9,997 bases of DNA, from NCBI GenBank assembly GCA_004525885.1, contig SPBV01000057.1, positions 1-9,997 on the forward strand, in the 5' to 3' direction. The position numbers were made by a program, and so were the translations under genes. Below the pieces are notes generated by a model that saw nothing but the letters and a program-made list of their open reading frames with translations, ran no database searches and was not told the DNA's origin. Below are positions 1 to 8,034 of the stretch, in pieces. The first letter of the stretch is position 1. Each line of letters opens with the position of its first letter. This DNA comes from Nitrosomonadales bacterium. Lineage in GTDB: Bacteria > Pseudomonadota > Gammaproteobacteria > Burkholderiales > Nitrosomonadaceae.

Positions 1-366
1 CTCATTAATAATCAAGAGTGGGTAGAAAACGATTTTATCCCTACTGTGCAGGAACGTGGTATGTCAATTATTAAAGCTCGAGGCTTATCAAGTGCCGCCA
101 GTGCTGCTAATGCAGCTATTGATCATGTTCATGATTGGGTCTTTGGGACAAAGAAGAATGATTGGACATCCATGAGCATACCTTCAGACGGTAGCTATGG
201 CATTCCTAAAGGTGTAATTTACAGCTATCCTGTGGTATGCCAGGGTGGCGATTATAAAATTGTTCAAGGATTAGAAATAAATAACTTTAGCAAGAAAAAG
301 ATGCAAACAACCTATGAAGAATTAGTAGAAGAACGAGAGTCGGTAAAGCATCTACTGGGTAAATAA
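1..366 (+). CDS. mdh: Malate dehydrogenase, C-terminal part (5' end outside window)
   Basis: This is the last 121 codons of a reading frame that is open from the first base of the window and ends at TAA 364-366. The internal GTG at 46 is not the true start. Malate dehydrogenase converts malate and NAD+ to oxaloacetate and NADH in the cytoplasm (TCA cycle). The visible part matches the C-terminal substrate-binding domain of the approximately 330-residue proteobacterial enzyme: an [13 protein letters not shown] helix, then a [20 protein letters not shown] segment, then the terminal IVQGLEI strand and a charged final helix ending VKHLLGK. The catalytic His/Asp and NAD-binding Rossmann domain lie upstream, outside the window. 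It is followed 105 bases later by aconitase A on the same strand, consistent with a TCA-cycle gene pair, although acnA seems to have its own promoter. Confidence 0.93.
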   Translation, partial: LINNQEWVENDFIPTVQERGMSIIKARGLSSAASAANAAIDHVHDWVFGTKKNDWTSMSIPSDGSYGIPKGVIYSYPVVCQGGDYKIVQGLEINNFSKKKMQTTYEELVEERESVKHLLGK

Positions 367-393
367 TATTTATTCTGCCCTCATTTTTCGTTT

Positions 394-441
394 TTTACAT
401 ATCACTTCAACTCAACCTATACTTAAACTTTTATAAGTATA
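394..441 (+). promoter_or_regulatory. Candidate sigma70 promoter of acnA overlapped by an inverted repeat
   Basis: A -35 like TTTACA (394-399, five of six consensus bases) is followed after 18 bases by a -10 like TATACT (418-423, five of six). This would give a transcript starting near 430 and a leader of about 40 bases before the acnA ATG. The -10 lies in the left arm of a perfect 7-base inverted repeat, TATACTT (418-424) and AAGTATA (435-441), separated by 10 bases. Its position over the -10 and start site suggests an operator for a dimeric regulator, but no regulator can be named. The region is very AT-rich, so chance is a real alternative. Confidence 0.5.
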
Positions 442-471
442 TCGATATAAAATATATAACAGCGAGCTTTT

Positions 472-3231
472 ATGGCACACAATCAATTTAATAATCTCAA
501 AGAGCTCATGCTCCCCAAGGGTGAGAAAGTAAAATTCTATTCTCTACCTGCACTAGAAAAAATGGGGCTAGGTAAAATTTCACGGCTACCGGTTTGTATT
601 CGTATCGTACTAGAATCAATAGTGCGCAATTATGACGACAAAAAAATTACTGCAATACATGTAAAGCAGCTTGCTGGGTGGGAACCTAATGCTGCACGAA
701 CAGATGAAATTCCCTTTGTCGTAGCACGTATAGTTTTACAGGACTTTACTGGGATCCCATTACTAGCAGATCTGGCAGCAATGCGTAGTGTGGTAAAAAA
801 AATTGGTAAAAACCCGGAACTCATTGAGCCATTGGTACCGGTTGATTTGGTAGTTGATCATTCAGTTCAGGTTGATCATTTTGGAAACAAGCAGGCGCTT
901 GATCTCAACATGGAGATTGAATTTCGCCGTAATAATGAGAGATACCAATTCATAAAATGGGGCATGCAAGCATTTAAAACATTCAAGGTGGTGCCGCCCG
1001 GTGTAGGTATTGTGCACCAAGTGAATCTAGAATATCTCGCGCGTGGAGTTCATCAAAAAAATGGGGTAGTTTACCCAGATACGCTGGTTGGAACTGATTC
1101 ACATACCACCATGATCAACAGCATTGGGTCAGTTGGTTGGGGTGTAGGAGGCATTGAGGCGGAAGCCGGCATGCTAGGCCAACCTGTTTATTTTCTAACG
1201 CCAGATGTTGTAGGCGTAAATTTAACAGGCAGGCTGCGCAGAGGTGTCACAGCTACAGATCTTGTTTTAACCATCACCGAGTTACTGCGAAAAGCACAAG
1301 TTGTAGGTAAATTTGTTGAATTCTTCGGTGATGGCACTAAGTCGCTATCACTACCAGACCGGGCGACCATTGCCAATATGGCGCCTGAATACGGTGCAAC
1401 TATGGGTTTTTTTCCAGTAGACAGAGTTACCATTGAGTACTTCAAAAACACTGGTCGTAGTGATGAGGAAATTGCTATGTTCCAAGCCTATTTCAAGGCG
1501 CAAAAATTATATGGTATCCCACTTAAAGGTGAAATCGATTACAGCAGAGAAGTGGACCTTGATTTAGGCTCAATTGTCCCATCATTAGCTGGACCTAAGC
1601 ATCCACAGGATCGTATAGAAATCGGTAAAGTAAAAGATAAATTTACTGCTCTCTTAACTGAACCCATTGTAAAGAATGGATATGCCAAAAAAGAAGCGGT
1701 TTTAAATAAACGTTACCCTGCTCGTGATTGTTCTAACGATCTCTCGCCACCTGGAAAAAATCGCTCTCTCAAGCACAAATTAAATAGTTCTATAAATTTA
1801 GGGCATGGCGACGTATTAATTGCTGCTATTACTTCCTGCACAAATACTTCCAACCCCAGCGTGCTGATTGCTGCAGGATTACTGGCAAAGAAAGCTGTTG
1901 AAAAAGGACTGAAAGTAAAGCGTCACATCAAGACATCACTTGCGCCTGGCTCTCGAGTAGTAACAGAATATCTTACTGTTACCGGTCTACTACCCTACCT
2001 AGAAGAACTTGGCTTTAATCTTGTCGGTTACGGCTGTACAACTTGCATCGGTAACTCTGGCCCGCTATTGACAGCGATAGAAGAAACGGTGGTAAAGAAC
2101 GATTTAGTGTGCGCAGCAGTACTCTCAGGTAACCGTAATTTCGAAGCACGCATTCATCCCAACATCCACGCCAATTTTCTTGCTTCACCCCCGTTAGTAG
2201 TATCGTATGCTATTGCTGGAACTATGCTAAAAGATTTAATGACTGAACCACTTGGTATTGGCAAAGATGGTAAATCGGTATGGCTTGGTGACATTTGGCC
2301 AAGTAATGAGGAAATTAACGTGCTGATGAAATTTGCCACTAACGCAGAAACTTTTCGAAGGCTTTACAGTGATCTAACTAAAAATCATCTGTTGTGGAAC
2401 AATATATCATCTGCCACTGGCAAAGTTTATAACTGGCCAGAGTCTACCTACATTGCTGAACCGCCATTTTTTCAAGATTTTTGTATTAAACCCATACCAC
2501 TTGGTGGAAATGCTGAAATCTTCAACGCTCGTGCATTGGGAATATTTGGTGACTCAGTAACTACCGATCACATCAGTCCAGCCGGCACTATCAAGGACAC
2601 TTCCCCCGCAGGACAATATTTACTTGCAAACAACGTACCAAAGACTGATTTCAACAGTTATGGTTCACGCCGCGGCAACCATGATGTGATGATACGCGGG
2701 ACATTTGCTAATGTACGAATCAAGAATCTGATGATACCCGGCAGCGAAGGTGGCATTACCCTACATCAATCCGAAAGAACTGAAAATAAACAGATGAGTA
2801 TTTATGATGCTGCAATGCAGTACATGATGGATGGTATACCCACAGTAATTTTCGGTGGGGAAGAGTATGGCACTGGATCAAGCCGCGACTGGGCAGCTAA
2901 GGGAACCCAACTACTTGGCGTTAAAGCGGTGATTGCTAAAAGCTTTGAACGTATACATCGCAGCAATCTGGTTAGTATGGGTGTATTACCATTACAATTC
3001 AAGAGCAATGACAGCATACAATCTCTAAACATCAGAGGCTCCGAGAGATTTGATATATTAGGCTTAAATGACATTCACCCGCAGCAAGATGTAGCGCTTA
3101 TAATCCACGGCAAGAACGGCGCGCACCGCGAAGTTAAACTACTATGTAGGATAGATACCCCAATTGAAGTAGATTACTACATGCATGGCGGAATACTACC
3201 TTTCGTGCTTAGAGAACTCATGACCACCTAG
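472..3231 (+). CDS. acnA: Aconitate hydratase A (AcnA/IRP1-type)
   Basis: Aconitase isomerises citrate to isocitrate through cis-aconitate in the TCA cycle, using a cytoplasmic [4Fe-4S] cluster. The 919-residue protein is slightly longer than the roughly 890 residues of E. coli AcnA. The three cluster cysteines are present: C456 in SCTNTSNPS, and C522 and C525 in [12 protein letters not shown]. Other active-site signatures are D209-S-H211 in [20 protein letters not shown] at 553-563, [12 protein letters not shown] around 694-705 in the swivel domain, and [12 protein letters not shown] with S804-R805-D806. Domain order is the large domains 1-3 (to about residue 590), a linker, then the C-terminal swivel domain, as in AcnA/IRP1 and not AcnB. 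The start ATG at 472 has only a weak GAG-type ribosome site (around 463), but the protein begins where family members do. It lies downstream of mdh and converges with the EF-hand gene. Confidence 0.97.
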   Translation: MAHNQFNNLKELMLPKGEKVKFYSLPALEKMGLGKISRLPVCIRIVLESIVRNYDDKKITAIHVKQLAGWEPNAARTDEIPFVVARIVLQDFTGIPLLADLAAMRSVVKKIGKNPELIEPLVPVDLVVDHSVQVDHFGNKQALDLNMEIEFRRNNERYQFIKWGMQAFKTFKVVPPGVGIVHQVNLEYLARGVHQKNGVVYPDTLVGTDSHTTMINSIGSVGWGVGGIEAEAGMLGQPVYFLTPDVVGVNLTGRLRRGVTATDLVLTITELLRKAQVVGKFVEFFGDGTKSLSLPDRATIANMAPEYGATMGFFPVDRVTIEYFKNTGRSDEEIAMFQAYFKAQKLYGIPLKGEIDYSREVDLDLGSIVPSLAGPKHPQDRIEIGKVKDKFTALLTEPIVKNGYAKKEAVLNKRYPARDCSNDLSPPGKNRSLKHKLNSSINLGHGDVLIAAITSCTNTSNPSVLIAAGLLAKKAVEKGLKVKRHIKTSLAPGSRVVTEYLTVTGLLPYLEELGFNLVGYGCTTCIGNSGPLLTAIEETVVKNDLVCAAVLSGNRNFEARIHPNIHANFLASPPLVVSYAIAGTMLKDLMTEPLGIGKDGKSVWLGDIWPSNEEINVLMKFATNAETFRRLYSDLTKNHLLWNNISSATGKVYNWPESTYIAEPPFFQDFCIKPIPLGGNAEIFNARALGIFGDSVTTDHISPAGTIKDTSPAGQYLLANNVPKTDFNSYGSRRGNHDVMIRGTFANVRIKNLMIPGSEGGITLHQSERTENKQMSIYDAAMQYMMDGIPTVIFGGEEYGTGSSRDWAAKGTQLLGVKAVIAKSFERIHRSNLVSMGVLPLQFKSNDSIQSLNIRGSERFDILGLNDIHPQQDVALIIHGKNGAHREVKLLCRIDTPIEVDYYMHGGILPFVLRELMTT

Positions 3232-3243
3232 ATTAGGGTAATC
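3231..3243. repeat. Short hairpin at the acnA 3' end
   Basis: GATTA-GGG-TAATC is a perfect 5-base stem with a 3-base loop beginning on the last base of the acnA stop codon. It sits in the 43-base gap between two convergent genes. There is no G+C-rich stem and no following T-run, so it is not a convincing intrinsic terminator. It may be chance or a weak 3'-end structure. Confidence 0.25.
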
Positions 3244-3274
3244 CTCTGTTCTATTTGGGTAGCATTATTGACAG

Positions 3275-3598
3275 CTATTCAGGAGGAATTGCCCACATTT
3301 TGGCAAATTCATCCATGCTCAATTTACCATCCTTATTGGAATCTGTTTGTTTGAAAAAACTAACAGACATTCCCATTGCAGCCACTTCCTCGTGAACAAG
3401 AAAACCGTCTCTATTGACGTCATAAACTGCAAAAAAATTAGCTTCCGCCATTGGCACGTAATCCTCATGATTCTGACCTTCACCACCGCCAGAACCGTAA
3501 CCTCTAGCATAAGTAATTCCTATTGCGCCAAAAAGAAGTACAGCTACAAGTATCAATGATTGAGCTATCTTGTTATGCCTTGTTGAAATAGATTTCAT
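3275..3598 (-). CDS. Small exported protein with two EF-hand calcium-binding loops
   Basis: The 107-residue protein has a Sec-type signal peptide: basic start MKSISTRHNK, hydrophobic core at about 11-29, and likely cleavage after ITYA (residue 31). A short Gly-rich stretch (33-41) follows, then two helix-loop-helix units with canonical 12-residue calcium loops: 60-71 (D60, N62, D64, G65, E71) and 86-97 (D86, N88, D90, G91, E97). It probably binds Ca2+ in the periplasm or outside the cell, as a calcium sensor, buffer or stabilising partner; the actual role is unknown. The start is supported by an AGGAG ribosome site at 3605-3609, five to six bases from the ATG. It lies downstream of cysS on the same strand, but a 272-base gap suggests separate transcription. 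It converges with acnA. The EF-hand call is strong; any specific function would be a guess. Confidence 0.85.
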   Translation of the reverse strand: MKSISTRHNKIAQSLILVAVLLFGAIGITYARGYGSGGGEGQNHEDYVPMAEANFFAVYDVNRDGFLVHEEVAAMGMSVSFFKQTDSNKDGKLSMDEFAKMWAIPPE

Positions 3599-3870
3599 CT
3601 ATGTCTCCTTTTCTATCTTAGTAGTAATATTACTTACTGACAGGCATTTTTTCTATATTGCTGCCCCAAGATAGGTAAAAAAAACAACTTTTAATCAATA
3701 TAGTAGGCTCAATTCTGATAAATACTGTCACGTAACCTTACAATAAAACCAGTGAATCATCTATCCAAGAAATTGACATGGGATAAGCAAACCTTACCGT
3801 ACTGAAGCAATTATAAATAAAATACCCGCTCTCATATTGAAATATAGAAACCAGACGCTAAGGAATGGGT
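3599..3870 (-). promoter_or_regulatory. Intergenic region upstream of the EF-hand gene; 10-base palindrome at 3624-3633
   Basis: This 272-base gap between cysS and the EF-hand gene contains no credible small gene on either strand. A perfect palindrome GTAATATTAC (3624-3633), with partly symmetric flanks, sits about 25 bases upstream of the EF-hand start and could be an operator or a 5'-UTR hairpin. The best promoter on the minus strand is poor: TTGATT (3693-3698) with TATCTT (3668-3673), 19 bases apart. I see no clear intrinsic terminator for cysS at its left end. Confidence 0.3.
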
Positions 3871-5250
3871 TTATCCCCTTCGCCAAGTAGTGCCTTGTGG
3901 GCTGTCTTCCAAAGTAATGCCGGCATCAAGAAGCTCTTTTCGGATATGGTCAGCTTTAGTATAATTTCCAGTTTCACGTGCAGCAATACGGTGTTGAATC
4001 AACTGTTCAATGTGCTCTGTTGTAAAGGAGGAATCTCCAATGACCACTTTATTCTGAAAATATTGCTGTGGATCCTGTTGCAACAAACCTAATACACCAC
4101 CCAACGATTTAAGTAAAATCGCTCCTTTCCTCATACCTGTTTTGTTGGTCTCATTAGCAAGATCAAATAATACTGCAATAGCTTCGGGTGTATTGAAGTC
4201 ATCGTCCATCGCTTCCATGAAACGTTTAGCGTGGGGATCGTTCCAATCCAATGTCTTCTTAGCAATCTCTACGCTCCCTTTCAGAGCAGTGTAAAGCCGG
4301 TCTAGTGAATGCCTAGCATCTTCTAAATGCCCGTCAGAGTAATTCAAAGGACTACGATAATGTGCACGTAAAATGAAAAAACGCACCACTTCCGGCTGAT
4401 AACAGGCTAATACTTCACGTACAGTAAAGAAATTATCCAGTGACTTAGACATTTTCTCATTATCAATACGCACGAAACCATTGTGCATCCAGTAATTAAC
4501 AAAGGGGGCATCATGAGCAGCTTCACTTTGTGCAATCTCGTTTTCATGATGAGGGAACTGTAAATCTTGCCCCCCTCCATGTATGTCGAAATGGTTGCCT
4601 AAATAATGTTCACACATTGCCGAACATTCGATATGCCAACCAGGACGACCCTTACCCCAGGGCGCGGTCCAACATGGCTCGTTAGATTTAACTGCTTTCC
4701 ATAACACAAAATCTAATGGATCTTTCTTATACGGATCCACGGTAACCCGTTCTCCAGCATATAGGTCAGCAGATACCTTACCAGAAAGCTTACCATAACC
4801 AGGAAACCTACTTACTGCGTAATACACGTCTCCATTAGATGCGGCATATGCGATATCTTTATCCATCAATACTTGGATCATGGAAATCATTTTTTCTACA
4901 TATTGGGTAGCACGTGGCTCGTATGAAGGTGGTAATACACCCAATGAAGCAGCATCTTCATCCATCGCCCGGATAAAACGAGCTGTGAGTATTTCAATAG
5001 TTTCATTATTTTCCTGCGCACGCTTGATAATTTTGTCGTCTATATCGGTAATGTTACGTACATACGTAACATCAAAACCACTGACCCTAAACCAGCGAAC
5101 AACCATGTCAAATACAATCATGACACGCGCATGGCCTAAGTGGCAGTAATCGTACACCGTCATGCCGCAGACGGATAACGTAACCTTATTGGGGGTCAAC
5201 GGGACAAAGTTCTGCTTGCACTTAGTAAGTGAAGTGTGAATTTTTAGCAT
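3871..5250 (-). CDS. cysS: Cysteinyl-tRNA synthetase
   Basis: This class I aminoacyl-tRNA synthetase charges tRNA-Cys with cysteine using ATP. Its 459 residues are close to the 461 of E. coli CysRS. The signatures fall at the positions expected from the E. coli enzyme: the HIGH-type motif H37-L-G-H40 just after C28, and KMSKS at 266-270. The zinc site that selects the cysteine thiol is complete: C28, C209 (in WHIECSAM), H234 and E238 (in FPHHENE). The C-terminal part (about 320-459) is the helical DALR/anticodon-binding region, with [15 protein letters not shown] near its beginning. The start ATG gives the usual [10 protein letters not shown]-terminus; its ribosome site is weak. It is divergent from ppiA, with a 204-base gap holding a candidate extended -10 promoter for cysS. 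In many beta- and gammaproteobacteria cysS lies near cyclophilin genes, as here. Confidence 0.97.
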   Translation of the reverse strand: MLKIHTSLTKCKQNFVPLTPNKVTLSVCGMTVYDYCHLGHARVMIVFDMVVRWFRVSGFDVTYVRNITDIDDKIIKRAQENNETIEILTARFIRAMDEDAASLGVLPPSYEPRATQYVEKMISMIQVLMDKDIAYAASNGDVYYAVSRFPGYGKLSGKVSADLYAGERVTVDPYKKDPLDFVLWKAVKSNEPCWTAPWGKGRPGWHIECSAMCEHYLGNHFDIHGGGQDLQFPHHENEIAQSEAAHDAPFVNYWMHNGFVRIDNEKMSKSLDNFFTVREVLACYQPEVVRFFILRAHYRSPLNYSDGHLEDARHSLDRLYTALKGSVEIAKKTLDWNDPHAKRFMEAMDDDFNTPEAIAVLFDLANETNKTGMRKGAILLKSLGGVLGLLQQDPQQYFQNKVVIGDSSFTTEHIEQLIQHRIAARETGNYTKADHIRKELLDAGITLEDSPQGTTWRRG

Positions 5251-5335
5251 CTAATAAATTTTGAACTTAGCTAGCTTGTTGGTAAAATCCAGAATATTCT
5301 TTAATAACTCGTGTACCTAATAAAAAATCCGAAGA

Positions 5336-5344
5336 AGTATAGCA
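5336..5344 (-). promoter_or_regulatory. Candidate extended -10 promoter for cysS
   Basis: On the minus strand TGC-TATACT (5344 down to 5336) is an extended -10 element (TGN plus five of six consensus bases), about 85 bases upstream of the cysS ATG. No good -35 is seen 16-18 bases further upstream, as is common for extended -10 promoters. A small hairpin, AGGC-GAAA-GCCT on this strand (5358-5369), lies just upstream and is probably incidental. No equally good plus-strand promoter for ppiA could be picked in the rest of the 5251-5454 gap. Confidence 0.4.
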
Positions 5345-5454
5345 CGGTAAAATCACTAGGCTTTCGCCTGTTCATGAGCACCAGAAAATATTTATTCGGT
5401 TGTAATGCGACTAAAAATCTACTCATAAATTATTATTCTACTTAAAAAATCTTT

Positions 5455-6051
5455 ATGAATATTTATAAGCCACTCTTTATCTTTCCAATTCTACTATGCA
5501 CTTCAGTATTTGCAGCTAATCCGCAGGTCGAAATAAAAACTAATTTCGGCAATATCTTACTAGAACTCTTCCCTGACAAAGCACCTAAGACCGTCAAGAA
5601 TTTTCTATTTTATATACAAAAAAATCACTATAAAGATACTATTTTTCATCGTGTCATTCCTAAGTTCATGATTCAGGGGGGCGGATTTGATAAGTCGATG
5701 AAGCAGAAACCAACTATACGACCTGTTGATAACGAAGCAGACAATGGCCTTAAGAATGAGATTGGTACGATAGCAATGGCACGCACATCTAGCCCGCACT
5801 CAGCTACGGCTCAATTCTTTATAAATGTGGGTAACAACACATTTCTTAACTATACTGCCTCTACTTCTCGGGGTTACGGCTATACTGTATTTGGAAGAGT
5901 TCTCCGCGGCATGGATGTAGTAAACAAAATCTCAGCAACACCTACTGGCGCAAGCAAGCCTTTCACTGAAAATGTCCCCAAAGAAATGGTTATAATCAAG
6001 TCTATTTCAACCATAAAATCTACCCCTGCAGAGATACAACCGATAAAATAA
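5455..6051 (+). CDS. ppiA: Periplasmic peptidyl-prolyl cis-trans isomerase A (cyclophilin)
   Basis: This cyclophilin catalyses cis-trans isomerisation of X-Pro bonds and helps exported proteins fold. The 198-residue precursor begins with a signal peptide (MNIYK, hydrophobic 6-19, cleavage likely after SVFA at residue 20), so the mature protein is periplasmic; E. coli PpiA has 190 residues. The cyclophilin core runs from [14 protein letters not shown] (25-38) to about residue 180. Active-site motifs are FHRV with R66, FMIQGGGF (71-78) with Q74, and MARTSS...SATAQFFIN with Q120 in the substrate pocket. A short tail (about 180-198) extends beyond the domain. The ATG has a poor ribosome site, but the signal peptide starts at once, which supports it. 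An internal C15 follows leucines, not a proper lipobox, so a lipoprotein is unlikely. It is eight bases upstream of ppiB and very similar to it in the core, suggesting tandem duplication and co-transcription. Confidence 0.94.
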   Translation: MNIYKPLFIFPILLCTSVFAANPQVEIKTNFGNILLELFPDKAPKTVKNFLFYIQKNHYKDTIFHRVIPKFMIQGGGFDKSMKQKPTIRPVDNEADNGLKNEIGTIAMARTSSPHSATAQFFINVGNNTFLNYTASTSRGYGYTVFGRVLRGMDVVNKISATPTGASKPFTENVPKEMVIIKSISTIKSTPAEIQPIK

Positions 6052-6059
6052 GGATATAT

Positions 6060-6551
6060 ATGATTAAACTACATACCAACCATGGCGAAATTACCATAGA
6101 GTTGAACTATGAGAAGGCTCCAATAACGGCCCAGAACTTTATTGATTACGTAAACAGCGGGCATTTTGATAATACAATATTTCATAGAGTGATTAATGAT
6201 TTTATGATTCAAGGAGGAGGGTTTGAGCCTGGAATGAATCAAAAGAAAACACGTGCCCCAATTCAGAACGAAGCAGCTAATGGCCTAAAAAATGATGCCT
6301 ATACTGTTGCAATGGCGCGTACATCAGACGTGCATTCTGCTTCAGCACAATTTTTTATTAATATCTCTGATAATGGTTTTCTTAACTATACATCGCCCAC
6401 TTCTGATGGATTCGGCTACTGTGTGTTTGGCAAAGTGGTGGAAGGAAAAGATGTTGTAGACAAGATTAAGAAAGTAAAAACAACCAACAAAAGCGGCCAC
6501 GAGAACGTGCCATTGGATGATGTAGTTCTTCAAAAAGCAGAAGTAATCTAA
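6060..6551 (+). CDS. ppiB: Cytoplasmic peptidyl-prolyl cis-trans isomerase B (cyclophilin)
   Basis: The 163-residue protein is a minimal cyclophilin with no signal peptide, matching cytoplasmic E. coli PpiB (164 residues). It isomerises prolyl bonds during protein folding. Visible motifs are the N-terminal strands ([14 protein letters not shown]), FHRV at 41-44 with the catalytic R43, FMIQGGGF at 48-55 with Q51, MART at 85-88, and SAQFFIN with Q97. The segment [10 protein letters not shown] carries Phe where E. coli PpiB has Trp. A good AAGGAT ribosome site (6050-6055) overlaps the end of ppiA, so the two genes form an operon with translation close to coupled. The gene ends where an A-run begins, which on the other strand is the T-run of a probable terminator. 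In several relatives lpxH follows ppiB; here a convergent gap and metZ follow. Confidence 0.95.
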   Translation: MIKLHTNHGEITIELNYEKAPITAQNFIDYVNSGHFDNTIFHRVINDFMIQGGGFEPGMNQKKTRAPIQNEAANGLKNDAYTVAMARTSDVHSASAQFFINISDNGFLNYTSPTSDGFGYCVFGKVVEGKDVVDKIKKVKTTNKSGHENVPLDDVVLQKAEVI

Positions 6552-6584
6552 AAAAACCGCACGACAGTGATCGTAGCCACTGTC
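6550..6584 (-). terminator. Probable intrinsic terminator for the metZ transcript
   Basis: A perfect 7-base inverted repeat GACAGTG (6563-6569) / CACTGTC (6578-6584) with an 8-base loop is followed, reading on the minus strand, by GTGCGG and then seven T residues (6556 down to 6550). It lies about 155 bases beyond the metZ stop. The 6-base distance from stem to T-run is longer than ideal, and no T-run follows on the plus strand, so it does not obviously serve ppiB except as a hairpin. Confidence 0.45.
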
Positions 6585-6589
6585 TCAAA

Positions 6590-6645
6590 CTACCATTCCC
6601 GCCTCTGAATGCAGGAAACCACAAATTACAAATTCGGAATGGTAG
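6590..6645. repeat. Long-armed inverted repeat with nested REP-like hairpin
   Basis: Perfect 10-base arms CTACCATTCC (6590-6599) and GGAATGGTAG (6636-6645) enclose 36 bases. Inside, TTCC-C-GC (6596-6602) can instead pair with GC-A-GGAA (6611-6617) around an 8-base loop, a shape and base content resembling proteobacterial REP-type intergenic repeats (CATTCCCGC...GCGGGAA). The two pairings share TTCC and exclude each other. A tandem ACAAATT-ACAAATT (6621-6634) precedes the right arm. No matching target-site duplication is seen at the ends. It lies in the convergent gap between ppiB and metZ, a typical site for REP or MITE-like elements. The rest of the gap (6646-6737) is AT-rich with nothing recognisable. 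Confidence 0.5.
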
Positions 6646-6737
6646 ACGTATTAGTGGTGCTAATTTTGCAATGTATTATGAAAACGTTGATGTGGCTTAT
6701 ATTCTATTTATAACTATGTAAACACTTCAATTTTTGA

Positions 6738-7919
6738 CTATAGCGTTTTTAACCCTCTAGCTAAATCTGCCTTAATATCCTTAACTGATTCTAATCCAAC
6801 TGCAATACGTAAGAGTCCATCAGTAATCCCTGCAGCATTCCGCTCTTCCTGACTAATACGGGAGTGGGTCGTGCTGGCTGGGTGCGTGAGTGTACTTTTA
6901 GTATCTCCCAAATTGGCAGTAATCGAAATCATGCGAGTTGAATTTATTACCCACCATGCTTGATCTTTCCCTCCTTTTACTTCAAACGAGACGATGCCAC
7001 CACCAGTTTTTTGCTGTTGTTTAGCAAGATTATGCTGAGGATGTGAAGACAAACCAGGGTAATAAACTTTAGTTACATTTGGTTGTATCTCAAGCCAACG
7101 AGCCATTTCTAGTGCATTTGCAGAATGTGCTTCCATACGAATTTTGAGAGTTTCCATTCCCTTCAAGATCACCCAAGCATTAAAAGCACTTAGGGTCGGC
7201 CCCGCAGTACGAAGAAAACCGAATACTCCTTTTTCCATTATTAGATCACGCTTTCCTAGTACCGCTCCACCCAGCACCCTGCCTTGACCGTCAAGATACT
7301 TGGTTGCAGAATGAATTACTATGTCGGCACCTAAGTCTAGTGGTCTTTGTAGTATTGGCGAGCAGAAACAATTATCTACAGCAAGCCATGCACCAGATTT
7401 TTTTGCCAATGAGGCTAGTGCTTCTATATCTGAAATCTCGGTAAGAGGATTTGATGGTGTTTCTATAAAAAAAAGTTTCGTATTTGCTTTTACTGCTATC
7501 TTCCATTCTGATACATCAGTAGGAGATACGAAGGTAATTTCTACACCAAAGCGCTTGAGAATATTATTAAATAAATTAAGCGTGGATCCAAATAAACTCC
7601 GTGAAGCAACAATATGATCCCCTGCAGAAAGCAGTCCCATTACACAGGCAAGTATTGCTGACATACCAGAAGCCGTAGCAATACAGGCCTCTGCTCCTTC
7701 TAATGCCGCAAGTCGCTCTTCGAAAGTAGTTACAGTAGGATTAGTAAAGCGTGAGTATACATTACCCGGTTCTACGCCAGAAAAGCGTGCAGCGGCCTGT
7801 GCAGCATTATCAAACACAAAACTAGAGGTAAGATATAGGGCTTCTGAGTGCTCATTAAACTGACTACGGTGAATACCCGCATGTATTGCTAGCGTCTCTA
7901 ATTCAAAATCATCAGACAT
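6738..7919 (-). CDS. metZ: O-succinylhomoserine (or O-acetylhomoserine) sulfhydrylase
   Basis: This PLP-dependent Cys/Met-metabolism family enzyme makes homocysteine directly from an activated homoserine and sulfide, the sulfhydrylation route to methionine. The 393-residue protein starts MSDDFELETLAIHAG. The PLP lysine is K207 in HSATKYLDGQGRVLGG; ETPSNPLTEISDI and AVDNCFCSPILQRPLDLGAD precede it, and the late TRMISITANLGDTKSTLTHPASTTHS segment is the substrate-binding region. YLTSSFVFDNAAQAAARFSG near the N-terminus is typical of MetZ rather than MetB/MetC. The choice between succinyl and acetyl substrate cannot be made from sequence alone. ATG 7917-7919 is preferred because GGAGGAG (7927-7933) precedes it by seven bases; the longer frame from 7955 begins inside a terminator hairpin. 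The leader carries a SAM-II aptamer and terminator, so methionine/SAM feedback is expected. purF lies directly upstream on the same strand. Confidence 0.93.
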   Translation of the reverse strand: MSDDFELETLAIHAGIHRSQFNEHSEALYLTSSFVFDNAAQAAARFSGVEPGNVYSRFTNPTVTTFEERLAALEGAEACIATASGMSAILACVMGLLSAGDHIVASRSLFGSTLNLFNNILKRFGVEITFVSPTDVSEWKIAVKANTKLFFIETPSNPLTEISDIEALASLAKKSGAWLAVDNCFCSPILQRPLDLGADIVIHSATKYLDGQGRVLGGAVLGKRDLIMEKGVFGFLRTAGPTLSAFNAWVILKGMETLKIRMEAHSANALEMARWLEIQPNVTKVYYPGLSSHPQHNLAKQQQKTGGGIVSFEVKGGKDQAWWVINSTRMISITANLGDTKSTLTHPASTTHSRISQEERNAAGITDGLLRIAVGLESVKDIKADLARGLKTL

Positions 7920-7926
7920 GGAAGCT

Positions 7927-7933
7927 CTCCTCC
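7927..7933 (-). promoter_or_regulatory. metZ Shine-Dalgarno that fixes the start at 7919
   Basis: GGAGGAG on the minus strand, seven bases before ATG 7919, is the strongest ribosome-binding site in the window. It lies downstream of the terminator T-run, so it is present only in transcripts that read through. The alternative ATG at 7955 has no such site. Confidence 0.85.
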
Positions 7934-7937
7934 AAAT

Positions 7938-7972
7938 AAAAAACCCGTTCTGCATTTGCCAAAACGGGTTTT
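7938..7972 (-). terminator. Intrinsic terminator in the metZ leader (attenuator)
   Basis: On the minus strand AAAACCCGTTTTG (7972-7960) pairs with CAGAACGGGTTTT (7952-7940) around a 7-base loop: a 13-base stem with one T-G wobble, its 3' arm running into a six-T tract (7943-7938). It is 3' of the SAM-II aptamer and a few bases 5' of the metZ ribosome site. It can act both as an attenuator for the metZ promoter and as the end of purF transcripts. The 5' arm begins immediately after the aptamer's conserved GGGG. Confidence 0.85.
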
Positions 7973-8028
7973 CCCCACTTTAGCTGAATTTATAACGCGC
8001 CCGCAAGCTGAATATCAAATCGGCGCAC
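7973..8028 (-). ncRNA. SAM-II riboswitch aptamer upstream of metZ
   Basis: Read on the minus strand, this leader has the compact H-type pseudoknot layout of the SAM-II (metA/metZ) riboswitch. Stem P1 pairs UGCGCC (8027-8022) with GGCGCG (8001-7996). The loop opens with the conserved GAUUUG (8021-8016) and contains CAGCUUGC (8010-8003). After P1 comes the conserved A/U-rich run GUUAUAAAU (7996-7988), then AGCUAAAG (7985-7978) and GGGG. The pseudoknot stem can be drawn as CA(G)CUU (8010-8005) with AAGUG (7980-7976), leaving one G bulged. The order GAUUU, GCUUGC, GCGCGU-AUAAAU, GCUAAA, G-run agrees with the SAM-II aptamers I remember from alphaproteobacterial and marine metagenomic met genes. 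It binds S-adenosylmethionine; here it should shut off metZ when SAM is plentiful. Confidence 0.88.
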
Positions 8029-8034
8029 TTTTGT

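Noticed and set aside
854..890. Direct repeat GTTGATCATT inside acnA
   Set aside because: It encodes the conserved [13 protein letters not shown] region of aconitase; the repetition follows from the VDH..VDH protein motif.
3865..4092. Plus-strand reading frame opposite the cysS 3' end, and a similar one at 3347-3559 opposite the EF-hand gene
   Set aside because: Both are shadows of well-supported minus-strand genes, with no family-like sequence.
5358..5369. AGGC-TTTC-GCCT hairpin between cysS and ppiA as a terminator
   Set aside because: The stem is only four bases, there is no T-run on either strand, and divergent genes need no terminator there.
5455..5502. Possible lipobox cysteine (C15) in the PpiA signal peptide
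   Set aside because: The residues before the Cys are ILL, lacking the small residue needed at -1, and a normal signal peptidase I site (VFA, residue 20) follows.
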